64,000 nt of DNA, from assembly GCF_002000025.1 (NCBI RefSeq), contig NZ_MUZV01000002.1:310001-374000 (forward strand), in the 5' to 3' direction. Below, in pieces: positions 1 through 8,653 of this stretch. This DNA comes from Cognaticolwellia aestuarii (lineage in GTDB: Bacteria; Pseudomonadota; Gammaproteobacteria; Enterobacterales; Alteromonadaceae). The position numbers and the translations under genes are program-made. The notes under the pieces are model-generated. The model was not told the origin of the DNA. It ran no database searches and was given only the letters and a program-made list of their open reading frames with translations. The first letter of the stretch is position 1; each line of letters begins with the position of its first letter.

Positions 1-1076
1 ATCAAGAAAACTTACTGGCCATTGATACTTTACTGATTGATGAAGTTTCCATGGTTGATTTACCCATGATGACGCGTATCTTTCGTGCCTTGCCTGCAAG
101 CACAAAAGTGATTTTACTCGGTGATGCTGATCAATTGCCTTCGGTTGCTGTTGGCAGTGTTTTAGCCGATTTTGCGCCACGACCTCATCCAGGCTATAGC
201 CCTGATAATTATCACTATCTCGCACAAGTCACCGGTTACCAAACCCTGACTCAAGATAATAAATCGATTAACGACAATGGCCAATACAGTAACGCTGACT
301 GCGTAACTTTTTTAATGAAAAGTCGCCGCTTTGATGGTGAAGGGGCTATTGGGCGCATGGCTAATTATGTTATTAAAGGCCAACACCAAGCAAGCTGGCA
401 ATTATTGCAGCAGAGCGAGACGGCAGGTGATGAGAAGCAACTAAGCTTGTTATCGGGTGATATTGACACTTGGTTAACACCACTTGTTGAGCAATATTAC
501 TTACCGTTAAGCCAATGCGACAATATTGAAGAGGCTTTTGCTTTATTGGCAAAATTTCGAATTTTATCGTCAACTCGAAAAGGGCCACAAGGGGTTGAAT
601 ATCTGAACACGCGGGTGATTGATATTTTGCGTGATAAAGATGCGATTGCAACTAATCGTTTTGACTCCAATTATGTTTTATATCCGAGTCAACCTATCAT
701 GATCAGCGAAAATGACTACCGTTTAGGGGTTTTTAATGGTGATATTGGCTTATTGTGGCGTAATAGCCAAGGACACTTAATGGCAGTTTTTGAGAACGCC
801 AATGGCGATTATGACTGGATATTACCTTCACGATTACCGAAGTTTGACACTGTTTATGCCATGACCATCCATAAAACCCAAGGCAGCGAATTCAATCATG
901 TTGCTATGGTATTGCCTGAGCAAAAAGACAATAAGTTATTGTCGCGAGAATTACTATATACTGGCATCACGCGAGCAAAGCTGCAATTGAGTATCGCGAG
1001 TAACCAACAAGTTTGGCAAACTGGTGTTAGTCAGCAAGTAAAACGCCATTCTGGCTTAGCAACAGATGCTATTTAA
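1..1076 (+). CDS. recD: RecD, exodeoxyribonuclease V alpha subunit, C-terminal part
   Basis: The frame is open from base 3, so the gene starts before the window. The first visible residues hold the Walker B region LLIDEVSMVD, followed by the helicase motif LLGDADQLPSV, then near the end TIHKTQGSEF and LYTGITRAK, the C-terminal SF1B motifs that bind ATP and couple it to 5'-3' translocation. RecD is the fast helicase of the RecBCD nuclease, which processes double-strand breaks in the cytoplasm. The N-terminal RecB-binding domain and Walker A lie outside the window. The gene stops at 1076 with a 48-bp gap before the next gene. RecD2 is less likely given the closeness of the motifs to RecBCD RecD, but recB and recC are not visible here. 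Confidence 0.93.
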   Translation, partial: QENLLAIDTLLIDEVSMVDLPMMTRIFRALPASTKVILLGDADQLPSVAVGSVLADFAPRPHPGYSPDNYHYLAQVTGYQTLTQDNKSINDNGQYSNADCVTFLMKSRRFDGEGAIGRMANYVIKGQHQASWQLLQQSETAGDEKQLSLLSGDIDTWLTPLVEQYYLPLSQCDNIEEAFALLAKFRILSSTRKGPQGVEYLNTRVIDILRDKDAIATNRFDSNYVLYPSQPIMISENDYRLGVFNGDIGLLWRNSQGHLMAVFENANGDYDWILPSRLPKFDTVYAMTIHKTQGSEFNHVAMVLPEQKDNKLLSRELLYTGITRAKLQLSIASNQQVWQTGVSQQVKRHSGLATDAI

Positions 1077-1124
1077 GTGCATAAAATCACCACTATTGAT
1101 AACCTTTAAGAAGTAAATGAAGAC

Positions 1125-1718
1125 ATGAAGTTAAAAGACATTGAAAAATCTGTATATCGCAAACATCTAAATATTATCATTGTAAGCTTTATCACAAGTT
1201 TACTTATTCTGGCTTTGGCCTACGGACAAGGCTTGATCATGCTATTTGCTGACAGCACGTTCAATAGCCCAGAGCCATCAGTATTAGTTGCGGGCGAAGT
1301 TTCGGGTACAGTGACTGAAGAAGCGGCAAATGGCGCAACGACAGCAGAGAGTAATTTTCGCTACAATTTTCTTGGCGTATTATTGGCATTACTAACTTGT
1401 GTATTTGCTTTACATCGATTACGAACCAGTACATTTTTTAGTGAAGTGTATTATGTTTGGCAAGTAAAGCAGCAACAAAATTTAATCTATCGTAAACTGA
1501 AAAAAATCAAAGCAGCAGCTGATAATGAAGATGTTAATGCCTTGATAATTTTGCAATTTTATTATGCTAGTTTAAATCAAATATACTTACTTGATGATAA
1601 TACACTAACAATTTCTAAACTAAATAAAGATATCAGCGAATTAAATACTCGCATAGAAAATAAAAATTTAACTATATCAACCGATCAGTTTGATAAATCA
1701 ATGCTGTCTGATTACTAA
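1125..1718 (+). CDS. DUF3087-like inner-membrane protein
   Basis: A 197-residue protein with a short basic N-terminus, a hydrophobic segment at about residues 17-42 and a second at about 85-102, followed by a hydrophilic helical C-terminal half of about 90 residues. The start KLKDIEKSVYRKHLN and the two-helix plan match my memory of DUF3087, a family of unknown function in marine gammaproteobacteria. The loop between the helices (about residues 45-80) is acidic and rich in Ala/Glu/Thr. It follows recD by 48 bp and could share its transcript. The family assignment comes from recall, not a search, and no function can be given. Confidence 0.7.
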   Translation: MKLKDIEKSVYRKHLNIIIVSFITSLLILALAYGQGLIMLFADSTFNSPEPSVLVAGEVSGTVTEEAANGATTAESNFRYNFLGVLLALLTCVFALHRLRTSTFFSEVYYVWQVKQQQNLIYRKLKKIKAAADNEDVNALIILQFYYASLNQIYLLDDNTLTISKLNKDISELNTRIENKNLTISTDQFDKSMLSDY

Positions 1719-1742
1719 AACACCACTACAAGGAAATACACT

Positions 1743-2126
1743 ATGATAGGTTACGTAACGTTAGGCACAAATGATTTAGCGCGTGCAGTGGCATTTTATG
1801 ACGAGTTGTTTGCCACTATAGGGGCAGGGCGTTTTTTAGAAACTGAACAGTTTATAGCTTGGTCAAGAGACCCAGAGCAACCGGGTTTAGCTGTTACTAA
1901 ACCTTTTAATGGGCAGCCTGCTAGTGTTGGTAATGGTGTTATGGTTGCCATTCAACTTAACTCTACAGCAGAGGTGGATGCTTTCTATCAAAAAGCACTT
2001 GAGTTAGGGGCAACATGTGAAGGCCCCGCAGGCCCTCGCGCCGAAATGGCAGGTTTTTATGCAGGCTACTTTCGAGATTTAGATGGTAATAAGCTTAACG
2101 GCTTTTATTTAGACATGCCCGCGTAA
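1743..2126 (+). CDS. VOC family (glyoxalase/bleomycin-resistance-like) protein
   Basis: A 127-residue protein with the two-module beta-alpha-beta-beta-beta fold seen in VOC proteins: GYVTLGTNDLARAVAFYDELF at the start (first module) and a closing strand with FRDLDGNKLNGFYLD (second module, with the usual D-P/DGN turn). The ATG follows an AAGGAAA ribosome site by 6 bp. Proteins of this size often act as metal-dependent lyases, dioxygenases or binding proteins in the cytoplasm, but the substrate cannot be read from the sequence. It stands 24 bp after the DUF3087 gene. Confidence 0.85.
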   Translation: MIGYVTLGTNDLARAVAFYDELFATIGAGRFLETEQFIAWSRDPEQPGLAVTKPFNGQPASVGNGVMVAIQLNSTAEVDAFYQKALELGATCEGPAGPRAEMAGFYAGYFRDLDGNKLNGFYLDMPA

Positions 2127-2168
2127 AGTTATTCGATTATTAAGTGTTGGCCTGAGCTTTAACGTTTA

Positions 2169-2216
2169 AGGGCTAATACTTACAGGGCCTAATACTTAAA
2201 GGACCTGATACATAAG
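2169..2216. repeat. Three imperfect 16-17 bp tandem repeats
   Basis: Between the VOC gene and the DUF5062 gene the blocks GGGCTAATACTTA, GGGCCTAATACTTA and GGACCTGATACATA follow one another, a short imperfect triplication. No function is evident. Confidence 0.5.
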
Positions 2217-2253
2217 TTTTGTTATTAATGGTAAAAAGGATCACTCTCTGCCA

Positions 2254-2514
2254 ATGAAAAAATTGAAAAATGAAGCCGAACTGTTAAAAAAAGCCATTGT
2301 TATTGGTGAAGGCTACGCTAAAAATAGAGGTTACAAAGGTTTTTCAGCCACTAATGCTGCGAAAGAAAAAATTGAAAGCTTATATCGTTTGTTGGTAAAT
2401 GATAAACTTATTCAACCGTTACCAAAAGATGGTGAAGATTTAGCAAGTATGAAGCACAAATTAGCTTTATGGATTGCCAAACAGTTACCAGCTGATCATC
2501 CATTACTTAAATAG
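2254..2514 (+). CDS. DUF5062 family small protein
   Basis: An 86-residue, lysine-rich cytoplasmic protein. The whole length, from KKLKNEAELLKKA to the C-terminal SMKHKLALWIAKQLP and DHPLLK, agrees with my memory of DUF5062, a conserved family of Vibrio, Shewanella and Colwellia with no known role. The first ATG fits the family start. A strong terminator hairpin follows at 2549, so this gene closes its transcript. Confidence 0.8.
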   Translation: MKKLKNEAELLKKAIVIGEGYAKNRGYKGFSATNAAKEKIESLYRLLVNDKLIQPLPKDGEDLASMKHKLALWIAKQLPADHPLLK

Positions 2515-2548
2515 CCTGAGCGAAATAACCCTTACTGGCTCGTGTGTT

Positions 2549-2583
2549 AATTCAATCAGCTTACTAAGCTGATTGAATTTTAT
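2549..2583 (+). terminator. Rho-independent terminator after the DUF5062 gene
   Basis: A perfect 14-bp stem (2549-2562 with 2566-2579, AATTCAATCAGCTT and its complement), a 3-base loop, then a T-rich tail. It is also A-rich on the left, so it may work in both directions. Confidence 0.8.
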
Positions 2584-2633
2584 AATCAGGCATTCATATT
2601 AAAATTAATCATCAAAATAAGTAAACCCGCACT

Positions 2634-2813
2634 ATGAATCGTAAAAAGAAAATCAATCAAGTTTTAAAAGCTAAAGTTAAGAAAATGAATGCTAAGCAGC
2701 AAAAAAGTAATAAGCCTAAGTATATATCTAAGGCAGAACGAGCGGCTATGGCGGCAAAAGAAGCGCAAGCGGTTCACTCATCTGATGATGAAAGTGCAAA
2801 GCCGACAGAGTAA
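2634..2813 (+). CDS. DUF2986-type small basic protein
   Basis: A 59-residue ORF starting MNRKKKINQVLKAK. It is strongly basic in the first 35 residues, holds NKPKYISKAERAAMA in the middle and has a Ser/Asp/Glu-rich tail. The pattern M-N-R-K-K-K-I-N plus S-N-K-P-x-Y-I-S-K-A-E-R is what I recall for DUF2986, a small uncharacterised family of gammaproteobacteria. A longer overlapping frame (2689-2880) is a shadow of it and has no recognisable content. Function is unknown; the basic N-terminus could suggest nucleic-acid or ribosome binding, but that is only a guess. Confidence 0.75.
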   Translation: MNRKKKINQVLKAKVKKMNAKQQKSNKPKYISKAERAAMAAKEAQAVHSSDDESAKPTE

Positions 2814-2922
2814 AAGTACTTTCTGTATTAAGTCAATAAACTCACTAAGCCATTCAAGTTATCCAAGCTATTCAAGCTAAGCAAAGCAAACAAAATATGA
2901 ATGATTTACCGTAGGACAATTT

Positions 2923-3447
2923 ATGCCAAACCATACAACATCAGTAAAAAAAGTCGTTATTTTTGGTAATTCAGCCTCGGGTAAGTCTAGTTTAGCAAAA
3001 AAGCTAGCAAAGCAAGAGCAGCTTGCGCATTTGGATTTAGACACCTTAGCTTGGTTACCTGCTGCTTCAGCTACATCGCTACCGCAACGTCAACAACTTG
3101 ATGTTTCAATGACAGAAATTAAGACTTTTATTGAGCAACATAACGCTTGGGTGATAGAAGGTTGCTACAGTGATTTATTAGCACCGATATTGACAAATTG
3201 TAGCGAAATTATATTTCTTAATTTACCGATTGAGTCTTGTATCGATAATGCGAAAAATCGACCGTGGGAAGCTCATAAGTATGAGAGTAAGGCAGCACAA
3301 GATGCTAACTTGGCGATGTTAATTGACTGGATTGCACAATACGATCAACGTACTGATAGTTTCTCTAAAGCCGCGCATCAAGAGCTTTATGACAGCTTTA
3401 GTGGCAATAAACAGCAGTTCTTCAGCAATCAAAATGCTAGTCGTTAA
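2923..3447 (+). CDS. P-loop NTPase / small-molecule kinase-like protein
   Basis: A 174-residue cytoplasmic protein. Walker A is GNSASGKSS at about residues 15-23, followed by the LAKKLAK helix and HLDLDTLAW, the acidic substrate loop typical of adenylate/shikimate-kinase-like folds and of proteins annotated as FlaR-like or AAA-family. A further acidic strand pattern is W-V-I-E-G-C-Y at about residue 76, and the segment around ENAKNRPWE-like DNAKNRPWEAHKYE is typical of this group. The start is the first ATG after TAGGACA. The phosphate acceptor cannot be told from sequence. Confidence 0.75.
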   Translation: MPNHTTSVKKVVIFGNSASGKSSLAKKLAKQEQLAHLDLDTLAWLPAASATSLPQRQQLDVSMTEIKTFIEQHNAWVIEGCYSDLLAPILTNCSEIIFLNLPIESCIDNAKNRPWEAHKYESKAAQDANLAMLIDWIAQYDQRTDSFSKAAHQELYDSFSGNKQQFFSNQNASR

Positions 3448-3560
3448 TTGATATCAGTTAATTGATAGCGGTTGATTCCGCAATAGGTAAGCTATTGGTA
3501 AATCAATCGAGTAAGATAAAGTTATCAAGTGACCGCTAGCAAATCCCCCCTAGAAAGCCC

Positions 3561-3806
3561 CTAGTTAACCTGAACTGCTGGCTAAGCTGCACTTGCTCAA
3601 TCCCGCTTTTAAGCCATTATCTGCGTTAAAACGTCGATTAATAGCGCGTTATTGATCAACGTTTTGCCTCGGAAATGGCACAAAATGAAGCATTGATGGT
3701 GTCTATTAGTGAGGTTGTTCACTTTGCTATCGCATTTACTTTGCCACCTAAGCTTTCGATTCACCTGCATATCAAGCACTCATTATCCAGAGTTCAGGTT
3801 AGCTAG
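3561..3806. repeat. 246-bp element with 16-bp terminal inverted repeats (MITE-like)
   Basis: The left end CTAGTTAACCTGAACT (3561-3576) and the complement of the right end AGTTCAGGTTAGCTAG (3791-3806) match at 15 of 16 bases. Inside lies a second imperfect palindrome around 3630-3670 (AACGTCGATTAATAGCG against CGTTATTGATCAACGTT). An open frame of 43 codons from the ATG at about 3675 runs to the right end and stops in the terminal repeat. This accounts for most of the gap between the genes ending at 3447 and 3900. A non-autonomous mobile element is the best reading. No transposase is present, and no target duplication is convincing. Confidence 0.5.
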
Positions 3807-3899
3807 GTAAACTCAGCAGAGAAAATTGCTAGCGAATCTATCAAATAGCTATGTACGGTAGTGTGATGGCACATAGCTTATTGCATGATAAATTCATTG

Positions 3900-5009
3900 C
3901 TACTGCAATGTGCTGACCGGTTGGGCGATGGTCATGATACTTTGACCTTTTTTTATTGCCGGTCCCTTTAGCCCATAAAGCGCAAAGCCATCGCTAGGGG
4001 CTATAACATTACCTAAGGTTTGACCAAAGTAATCTTTTAGTACGCCAAGCACATCACCTTTTTTTATATATTGTCCGCCTAGACCTTTTGGAAACCATAA
4101 CCCTGAGTGCGTAACAGGCACCGATCGGGTGCCTTCAAAGTAATCGACATTTTCACGACTAGGCGCGGCGATGCTTTTTGTAACACCTAATATGCTCAGG
4201 CTATTATTAAGCCCTGTGTACATGGCATTAATGTGTTGTGTCGCTGTCGAACCATTTTCACCTATTTCAACTAATATAGTAGGGATTTTTTCTGCTACTC
4301 CTTGTCTGTTGAGCGAACGCTTTGTATCGATTTGTTGTTGGGTATTCATCTTGTATCTTACAATGTTTGGAAAATTAAACCCTTTTGCTACAGATAAAGC
4401 TAAAGGATAATTACTCGCTAATGGCCCGCCATAAACACCAACAAAAGCTGATAGCCACTCGCCACCATCGCCACTGTGTAGATCAATTAAAAAATCGGCT
4501 TTTGCTACCACATTTTTTGAAATAGCCCAGGCGATGCGTTCAGTTTGGCTACCATGTTTTTTACCTGGGAAGCTGCGATTAAGGTTTTTGCGATCATAGG
4601 GGTTTACGTAAATAGAGCGTTCCTCAAAGGCCGGAACATGCGCAACCCTAACAATAATAACACTGCCGCTCATTTGTCTAGGATTAAGCGCAGCAATCCA
4701 TTTGTTAACCGCGATGATCGACGTGTATTCGTATCCGTGAACGCCCGCAACAACCGCTAAAACAGGCCCTGGCTTGGCGCCATGCACTACAGTTACCGGA
4801 ATAAAACTTGCGGGGTCGTTCGCTCCTTGGGCTATTTCTAAAGTGATATTTTTCAGAGTACCAGGCGAAATAACCGTATTTGAAAAGTTTAATAGTTCAT
4901 CATGTTTTGCAAAATCCTCTGCGAAACTTGTATGAGCGGATAACAAGCACATAGTAATAAACCAGCGCTTTATAAACGTAGCAACATAGCTTACCTTTAC
5001 ATAAAACAA
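3900..5009 (-). CDS. Exported succinylglutamate desuccinylase/aspartoacylase-like zinc hydrolase
   Basis: A 369-residue protein of the M14/AstE-AspA fold. The zinc ligands fit HGYEYTS (H-x-x-E) at about residue 92 and LIDLHSGDGG (third His) at about 178. A later LVEIGENG carries the likely general-base Glu. The C-terminal 70 residues form a beta-rich, biotinyl-like module (V-I-A-P-S-D-G-F). The N-terminus has a basic start, a hydrophobic core and a SFA-ED cleavage site, so it is likely exported. No ATG gives a whole signal peptide; the TTG at 5009 does. It is divergent from the ABC/TonB operon. Substrate unknown; acyl-amino acids or peptides are possible. Confidence 0.8.
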   Translation of the reverse strand: MFYVKVSYVATFIKRWFITMCLLSAHTSFAEDFAKHDELLNFSNTVISPGTLKNITLEIAQGANDPASFIPVTVVHGAKPGPVLAVVAGVHGYEYTSIIAVNKWIAALNPRQMSGSVIIVRVAHVPAFEERSIYVNPYDRKNLNRSFPGKKHGSQTERIAWAISKNVVAKADFLIDLHSGDGGEWLSAFVGVYGGPLASNYPLALSVAKGFNFPNIVRYKMNTQQQIDTKRSLNRQGVAEKIPTILVEIGENGSTATQHINAMYTGLNNSLSILGVTKSIAAPSRENVDYFEGTRSVPVTHSGLWFPKGLGGQYIKKGDVLGVLKDYFGQTLGNVIAPSDGFALYGLKGPAIKKGQSIMTIAQPVSTLQ

Positions 5010-5020
5010 TTCTCATTCTC
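5009..5020 (-). promoter_or_regulatory. Possible Fur-box-like hexamer pair
   Basis: On the minus strand two direct hexamers GAGAAT GAGAAT stand side by side, close to the Fur hexamer GATAAT. The third, inverted hexamer is poor. The site touches the TTG start of the exported hydrolase and lies about 140 bp before the ABC/TonB operon, whose receptor is of the siderophore class, so iron control is conceivable for either. Confidence 0.3.
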
Positions 5021-5040
5021 ACTTTTATTTAGATTAAGTT

Positions 5041-5079
5041 TACTTATTATTTGTTATGTTATAACATTTTAAATAAGTA
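5041..5079. promoter_or_regulatory. Dyad-symmetric element in the divergent intergenic region
   Basis: A perfect 12-bp palindrome ATGTTATAACAT (5056-5067) is framed by the outer arms TACTTATT (5041-5048) and AATAAGTA (5072-5079). It sits between the divergent hydrolase gene and the ABC/TonB operon and looks like a regulator site or an AT-rich promoter dyad. The regulator is unknown. Confidence 0.4.
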
Positions 5080-5156
5080 ATAAACGTTAACCTCCTGATA
5101 ATTTTTGATACCCGTTCAAAAACAGTAGTTTCTTCAACATATGAATAGAGAAGTAA

Positions 5157-5879
5157 ATGCAAAAAGATATGATTGTTGCGTCATCACTGTGTGTACGCTT
5201 TGCCCAACAAACTGTGTTAGATAAAGTTAATTTTAACGTCGGACAAGGTGAGGTATTTGCACTTTTAGGCGGTAATGGTGCAGGAAAATCAACTACCTTG
5301 AAAACATTTCTAGGTACCATTGCGCCGCTATCAGGCACTGCTACGGTTATGGGGATGTCGGTATCAAAAGACATTGACTCAATTCGCCAAAAAGTGGCTT
5401 ATTTACCTGAGTCAGTAATGCTATACGGGCATTTAACTGGCATTGAAAATATAAAGTACTTTTTATCACTTGCTGATATTGAAAAATCCGCGCCTGATAT
5501 CGAACAAGCCTTAATGCGTGTAGCACTACAAAAAAGTGCTTGGTGCAGACCTATGTCGAACTACTCAAAAGGCATGCGTCAAAAAACTGCAATTGCCTTA
5601 GCCTTGCTTCGCGAAGCGCCGGTTTTGTTTCTGGATGAGCCCACCTCAGGCCTAGACCCTAATGCTATTGACGAGTTTAACCGCTTAATTGCAACGTTAG
5701 CCGCAGATGGAGCAACTGTGTTTATGGTAACGCATGATGTGTACGGGGCCTGCCAAGTAGCACACCGAATTGGCTTGCTCGATAATGGCAAAATTGTTGG
5801 CATGTTTGAGCGTAAAGACCAGGCACATATTGATACTGAAGAAGTACACGCTGCCTTTTCTGCGAGAAGCCAGCAATGA
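5157..5879 (+). CDS. ABC transporter ATP-binding protein
   Basis: A 240-residue nucleotide-binding subunit. Walker A is GGNGAGKST at about residues 38-46, the signature is a variant YSKGMRQ at about 138, Walker B plus D-loop is VLFLDEPTSGLDP at about 157, and the H-loop is VTHD at about 193. The CcmA/NodI-like form pairs with ABC-2 type permeases and usually drives export. ATG follows GAGAAG by 6 bases. The stop overlaps the next start (ATGA), and the operon runs through two permeases into a TonB receptor. Confidence 0.92.
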   Translation: MQKDMIVASSLCVRFAQQTVLDKVNFNVGQGEVFALLGGNGAGKSTTLKTFLGTIAPLSGTATVMGMSVSKDIDSIRQKVAYLPESVMLYGHLTGIENIKYFLSLADIEKSAPDIEQALMRVALQKSAWCRPMSNYSKGMRQKTAIALALLREAPVLFLDEPTSGLDPNAIDEFNRLIATLAADGATVFMVTHDVYGACQVAHRIGLLDNGKIVGMFERKDQAHIDTEEVHAAFSARSQQ

Positions 5880-7309
5880 GTGTTATTCAACAAGTCACCC
5901 GAGACGAGTGGCGCTTTTGGCATCGAACCAAGCTTGCCGCCACCATTATTATTATAGGTACCTTATTAACCCTTGTTTCTGGCGTTGTTAACACCCTTGA
6001 AATGCAGCATGCAAGTCATGAGCGTGAACATTTACAGCAAAGTGCACAAGCACAGTTTTTAGAGCAGCCAGACCGCCATCCGCATCGCATGGTGCATTAT
6101 GGTCATTATGTTTTTCGTACACCTTCAGCACTTAGTATTATTGAACCTGGCGTAGACGCCTTCACCGGCACGTCAATCTTTCTTGAAGGTCATAAACAAA
6201 ATACTGCGATGTTTGCTGATCAACGCCAAGCATCCGGCATGACAAGGTTTAGTAGTTTAACGCCTAGTTTTTTACTACAAGTACTTGTGCCGTTGTTTAT
6301 TATTTTAATTGGTTACGCCAGCGTTACGCGAGAAAAAGAAGCCGGCACCCTGAATATCATGATCACTCAAGGGATTAATGTATGGCATTTATTGCTAGGT
6401 AAATATTTTGCCCTAGTCAGTAGTGGGCTTTTGATGCTACTACCGCTAATTGTTGCGGCTGTTTGGGCTAGCATAAATGGTGAGTCAGCACTGATCACGA
6501 GCAGTTTTGTTGCTGGATATATTCTGTATATTTTAGTTTGGTGCGGCATTGTATTAGCGGTTTCAGCGGTAAACCAAAAAAACAGTGCTAGCTTTGCCAT
6601 TCTGGTGAGCTTATGGATTGTCTTATGTATTTTACTGCCTCGAATTGGTAGTTCTAGTGCTGCGGCGATCGCCCCGTCACCAAGTAAACTAGAAGCCGAC
6701 TTTGCCGTAAAAGCTGAGCTGCGTAAGCTTGGCGACGGACACGATGCTAGCGACCCGGCATTTGAGCAACTAAAGAAAAACTTACTAACAAAATATAATG
6801 TTGATAAGGTGGAAGACTTACCGATTAATTTCCGTGGAACTGTCGCGCAATATTCAGAAAACAAACTCACTGAAATACTGAACCAATTTGCAGAAAAACG
6901 TATGCAAGAAGAGCTTGAACAGGCTTATATTGCTCGACAATTTGGTTGGTTAACCCCGACAACCGCTATTCGTTCTTTCTCAATGTTAATTGCCGGTACA
7001 AGTTTAGAAACTCATCATAGATTTTTGCGTGAAGCTGAAAAGTTACGCTTCGACTTTGTGCAATCACTTAACAAAGTACATCAAGACAACCTCAGTTATG
7101 AAGCTGACGCTAATCGTAATAAGAATGCTGATGCAACGAAAGCCGCACGCGTTGATGCTGCTAATTGGCAAGTATTGTCTGAGTTTTCATTTAAGCCCGA
7201 TACAGCACAAACAAGATTGTTGCGAAGCGCCATATACGCGCTTCAGTTACTTTTTTGGTGTGGTTTGATTGTGCTTTTATTAAGATTTGCCGTTAGGAGA
7301 ATTAGCTGA
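5876..7309 (+). CDS. ABC-2 type permease, DUF3526-like (first of two)
   Basis: A 477-residue membrane protein. One N-terminal helix (about residues 20-42) is followed by a soluble periplasmic region of about 90 residues, then five helices between about residues 135 and 260 with the cytoplasmic coupling motif SVTREKEAGTL, a second large periplasmic region of about 170 residues with coiled-coil character, and a last helix near the C-terminus. This is the plan of the ABC-2/DUF3526 permeases. It overlaps the ATPase gene by 4 bp and the next permease by 1 bp, so the three are translationally coupled. Substrate unknown. Confidence 0.85.
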   Translation: MSVIQQVTRDEWRFWHRTKLAATIIIIGTLLTLVSGVVNTLEMQHASHEREHLQQSAQAQFLEQPDRHPHRMVHYGHYVFRTPSALSIIEPGVDAFTGTSIFLEGHKQNTAMFADQRQASGMTRFSSLTPSFLLQVLVPLFIILIGYASVTREKEAGTLNIMITQGINVWHLLLGKYFALVSSGLLMLLPLIVAAVWASINGESALITSSFVAGYILYILVWCGIVLAVSAVNQKNSASFAILVSLWIVLCILLPRIGSSSAAAIAPSPSKLEADFAVKAELRKLGDGHDASDPAFEQLKKNLLTKYNVDKVEDLPINFRGTVAQYSENKLTEILNQFAEKRMQEELEQAYIARQFGWLTPTTAIRSFSMLIAGTSLETHHRFLREAEKLRFDFVQSLNKVHQDNLSYEADANRNKNADATKAARVDAANWQVLSEFSFKPDTAQTRLLRSAIYALQLLFWCGLIVLLLRFAVRRIS

Positions 7310-8652
7310 TGTCAGTATTTTCAAATATTAACAGAGAAGCGCGTTTTCTCGTTAAACAGCGTTACTTTTTCGCGCTATTAACTATCGTATTGTTGCTATC
7401 TGTATTTTCAGTTTGGTCTGGGATTAGCGAAACCAATACGCAATTAAGCACTATTGAAAGACTGCAACAAAAAGATGCCATAGATAGAGCTAATGTACTG
7501 GCGAAACAATCAGATTATGGTAGTGCCGCTTATTACAGTTTTCATTTAACGTATTCAGCGCCTTCAGCAATGGCTTTTGCAGCGATGGGACAACGCGATA
7601 TCTACCCTTGGAAGCATCGAATTCGCATGCTGGCTTTAGAAGGGCAAATTTACGAAACCGATTCCGATAACCCAGAGTTGTCGTTTTTGGGGCGCTTTGA
7701 CTTTGCTTTTTTGATCAGTGTGCTATTGCCGCTGTTCGTTATTTTACTGTTGCATGACCTTCGCTCTGCAGAGCGTGAAGCTGGTCGTTATGATTTACTT
7801 ATTGCGACTGCGAGCAAGCAACAACGTCTTTGGCTTTCAAGAGCTAGCGTATTATGCGCGGCCTTAGCAATTGCTTTACTCTTACCATTTGTTATCGGCG
7901 CGATAATTATGCAGGCACCGCTTGTGTCTACCCTGCAGGTTATTGCGGTTACACTCGGCCATATTCTATTTTGGATGCTACTAACGCTTTGGTTTACGGC
8001 CAGTAAGGTCGCTGTTAAGCAGAGCTCAGCCCAAATTGCCTCAGTGTTACTCGCGGTTTGGCTTGGCGTAGCCGTATTGGTGCCGGTTGTAAGCGATATC
8101 GCTATTGATGAAATGGTGCAAAGCCCCAATGGTGGTGAAATCGTATTAACACAACGTGAAGGGGTTAATGATGCTTGGGATTTACCGTTTGCTGACACCT
8201 GGGCTCCTTTTATTGCAACCCATCCGCAATGGAAAAACAACACTGAAATGAGTTCACAATTTGAATGGAAGTGGTATTACGCCTTTCAACAAGTTGGCGA
8301 CCAAAAAGCGGCAGCGCTGTCAACAGCATATCGCGATGCAACTTTGGAAAAAAACAATTTAGCTCAGCGTTTTGCCTATATTTCTCCCCCGATGTTGGCG
8401 CAAAAGCTTTTATCGTCGATAGCAGAAACAGATACATTGGCTGCCATGAAATACGAGCAAAAAGTGCGAGATTATCATCAGGCCTTGCGTCTATTTTACT
8501 ACCCATTACTGTTTGGCGCTGCTGAACTCAATGAAGCACAAAATAATAAAACAAAGGTGAAAAAAGTAGCGTTTGATGCCAAGGCATTGTCAAAATTACC
8601 GAGCTTTTCAACTTTTAAAAATACTATACATACCGCTAAGGAAAACATTTAG
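7309..8652 (+). CDS. ABC-2 type permease, DUF3526-like (second)
   Basis: A 447-residue membrane protein with the same plan as its neighbour: N-terminal helix (about 18-37), periplasmic part, helices at about 130-265 with the coupling motif LRSAEREAGRYDLLI, a large second periplasmic domain, and a short closing hydrophobic segment FYYPLLFGAAE. Start and upstream stop overlap in TGATG. The two permeases probably form a heterodimer over the ATPase. The gene ends 1 bp before the TonB receptor start, so the receptor is in the same transcript. Confidence 0.85.
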   Translation: MSVFSNINREARFLVKQRYFFALLTIVLLLSVFSVWSGISETNTQLSTIERLQQKDAIDRANVLAKQSDYGSAAYYSFHLTYSAPSAMAFAAMGQRDIYPWKHRIRMLALEGQIYETDSDNPELSFLGRFDFAFLISVLLPLFVILLLHDLRSAEREAGRYDLLIATASKQQRLWLSRASVLCAALAIALLLPFVIGAIIMQAPLVSTLQVIAVTLGHILFWMLLTLWFTASKVAVKQSSAQIASVLLAVWLGVAVLVPVVSDIAIDEMVQSPNGGEIVLTQREGVNDAWDLPFADTWAPFIATHPQWKNNTEMSSQFEWKWYYAFQQVGDQKAAALSTAYRDATLEKNNLAQRFAYISPPMLAQKLLSSIAETDTLAAMKYEQKVRDYHQALRLFYYPLLFGAAELNEAQNNKTKVKKVAFDAKALSKLPSFSTFKNTIHTAKENI

Positions 8653-8653
8653 C

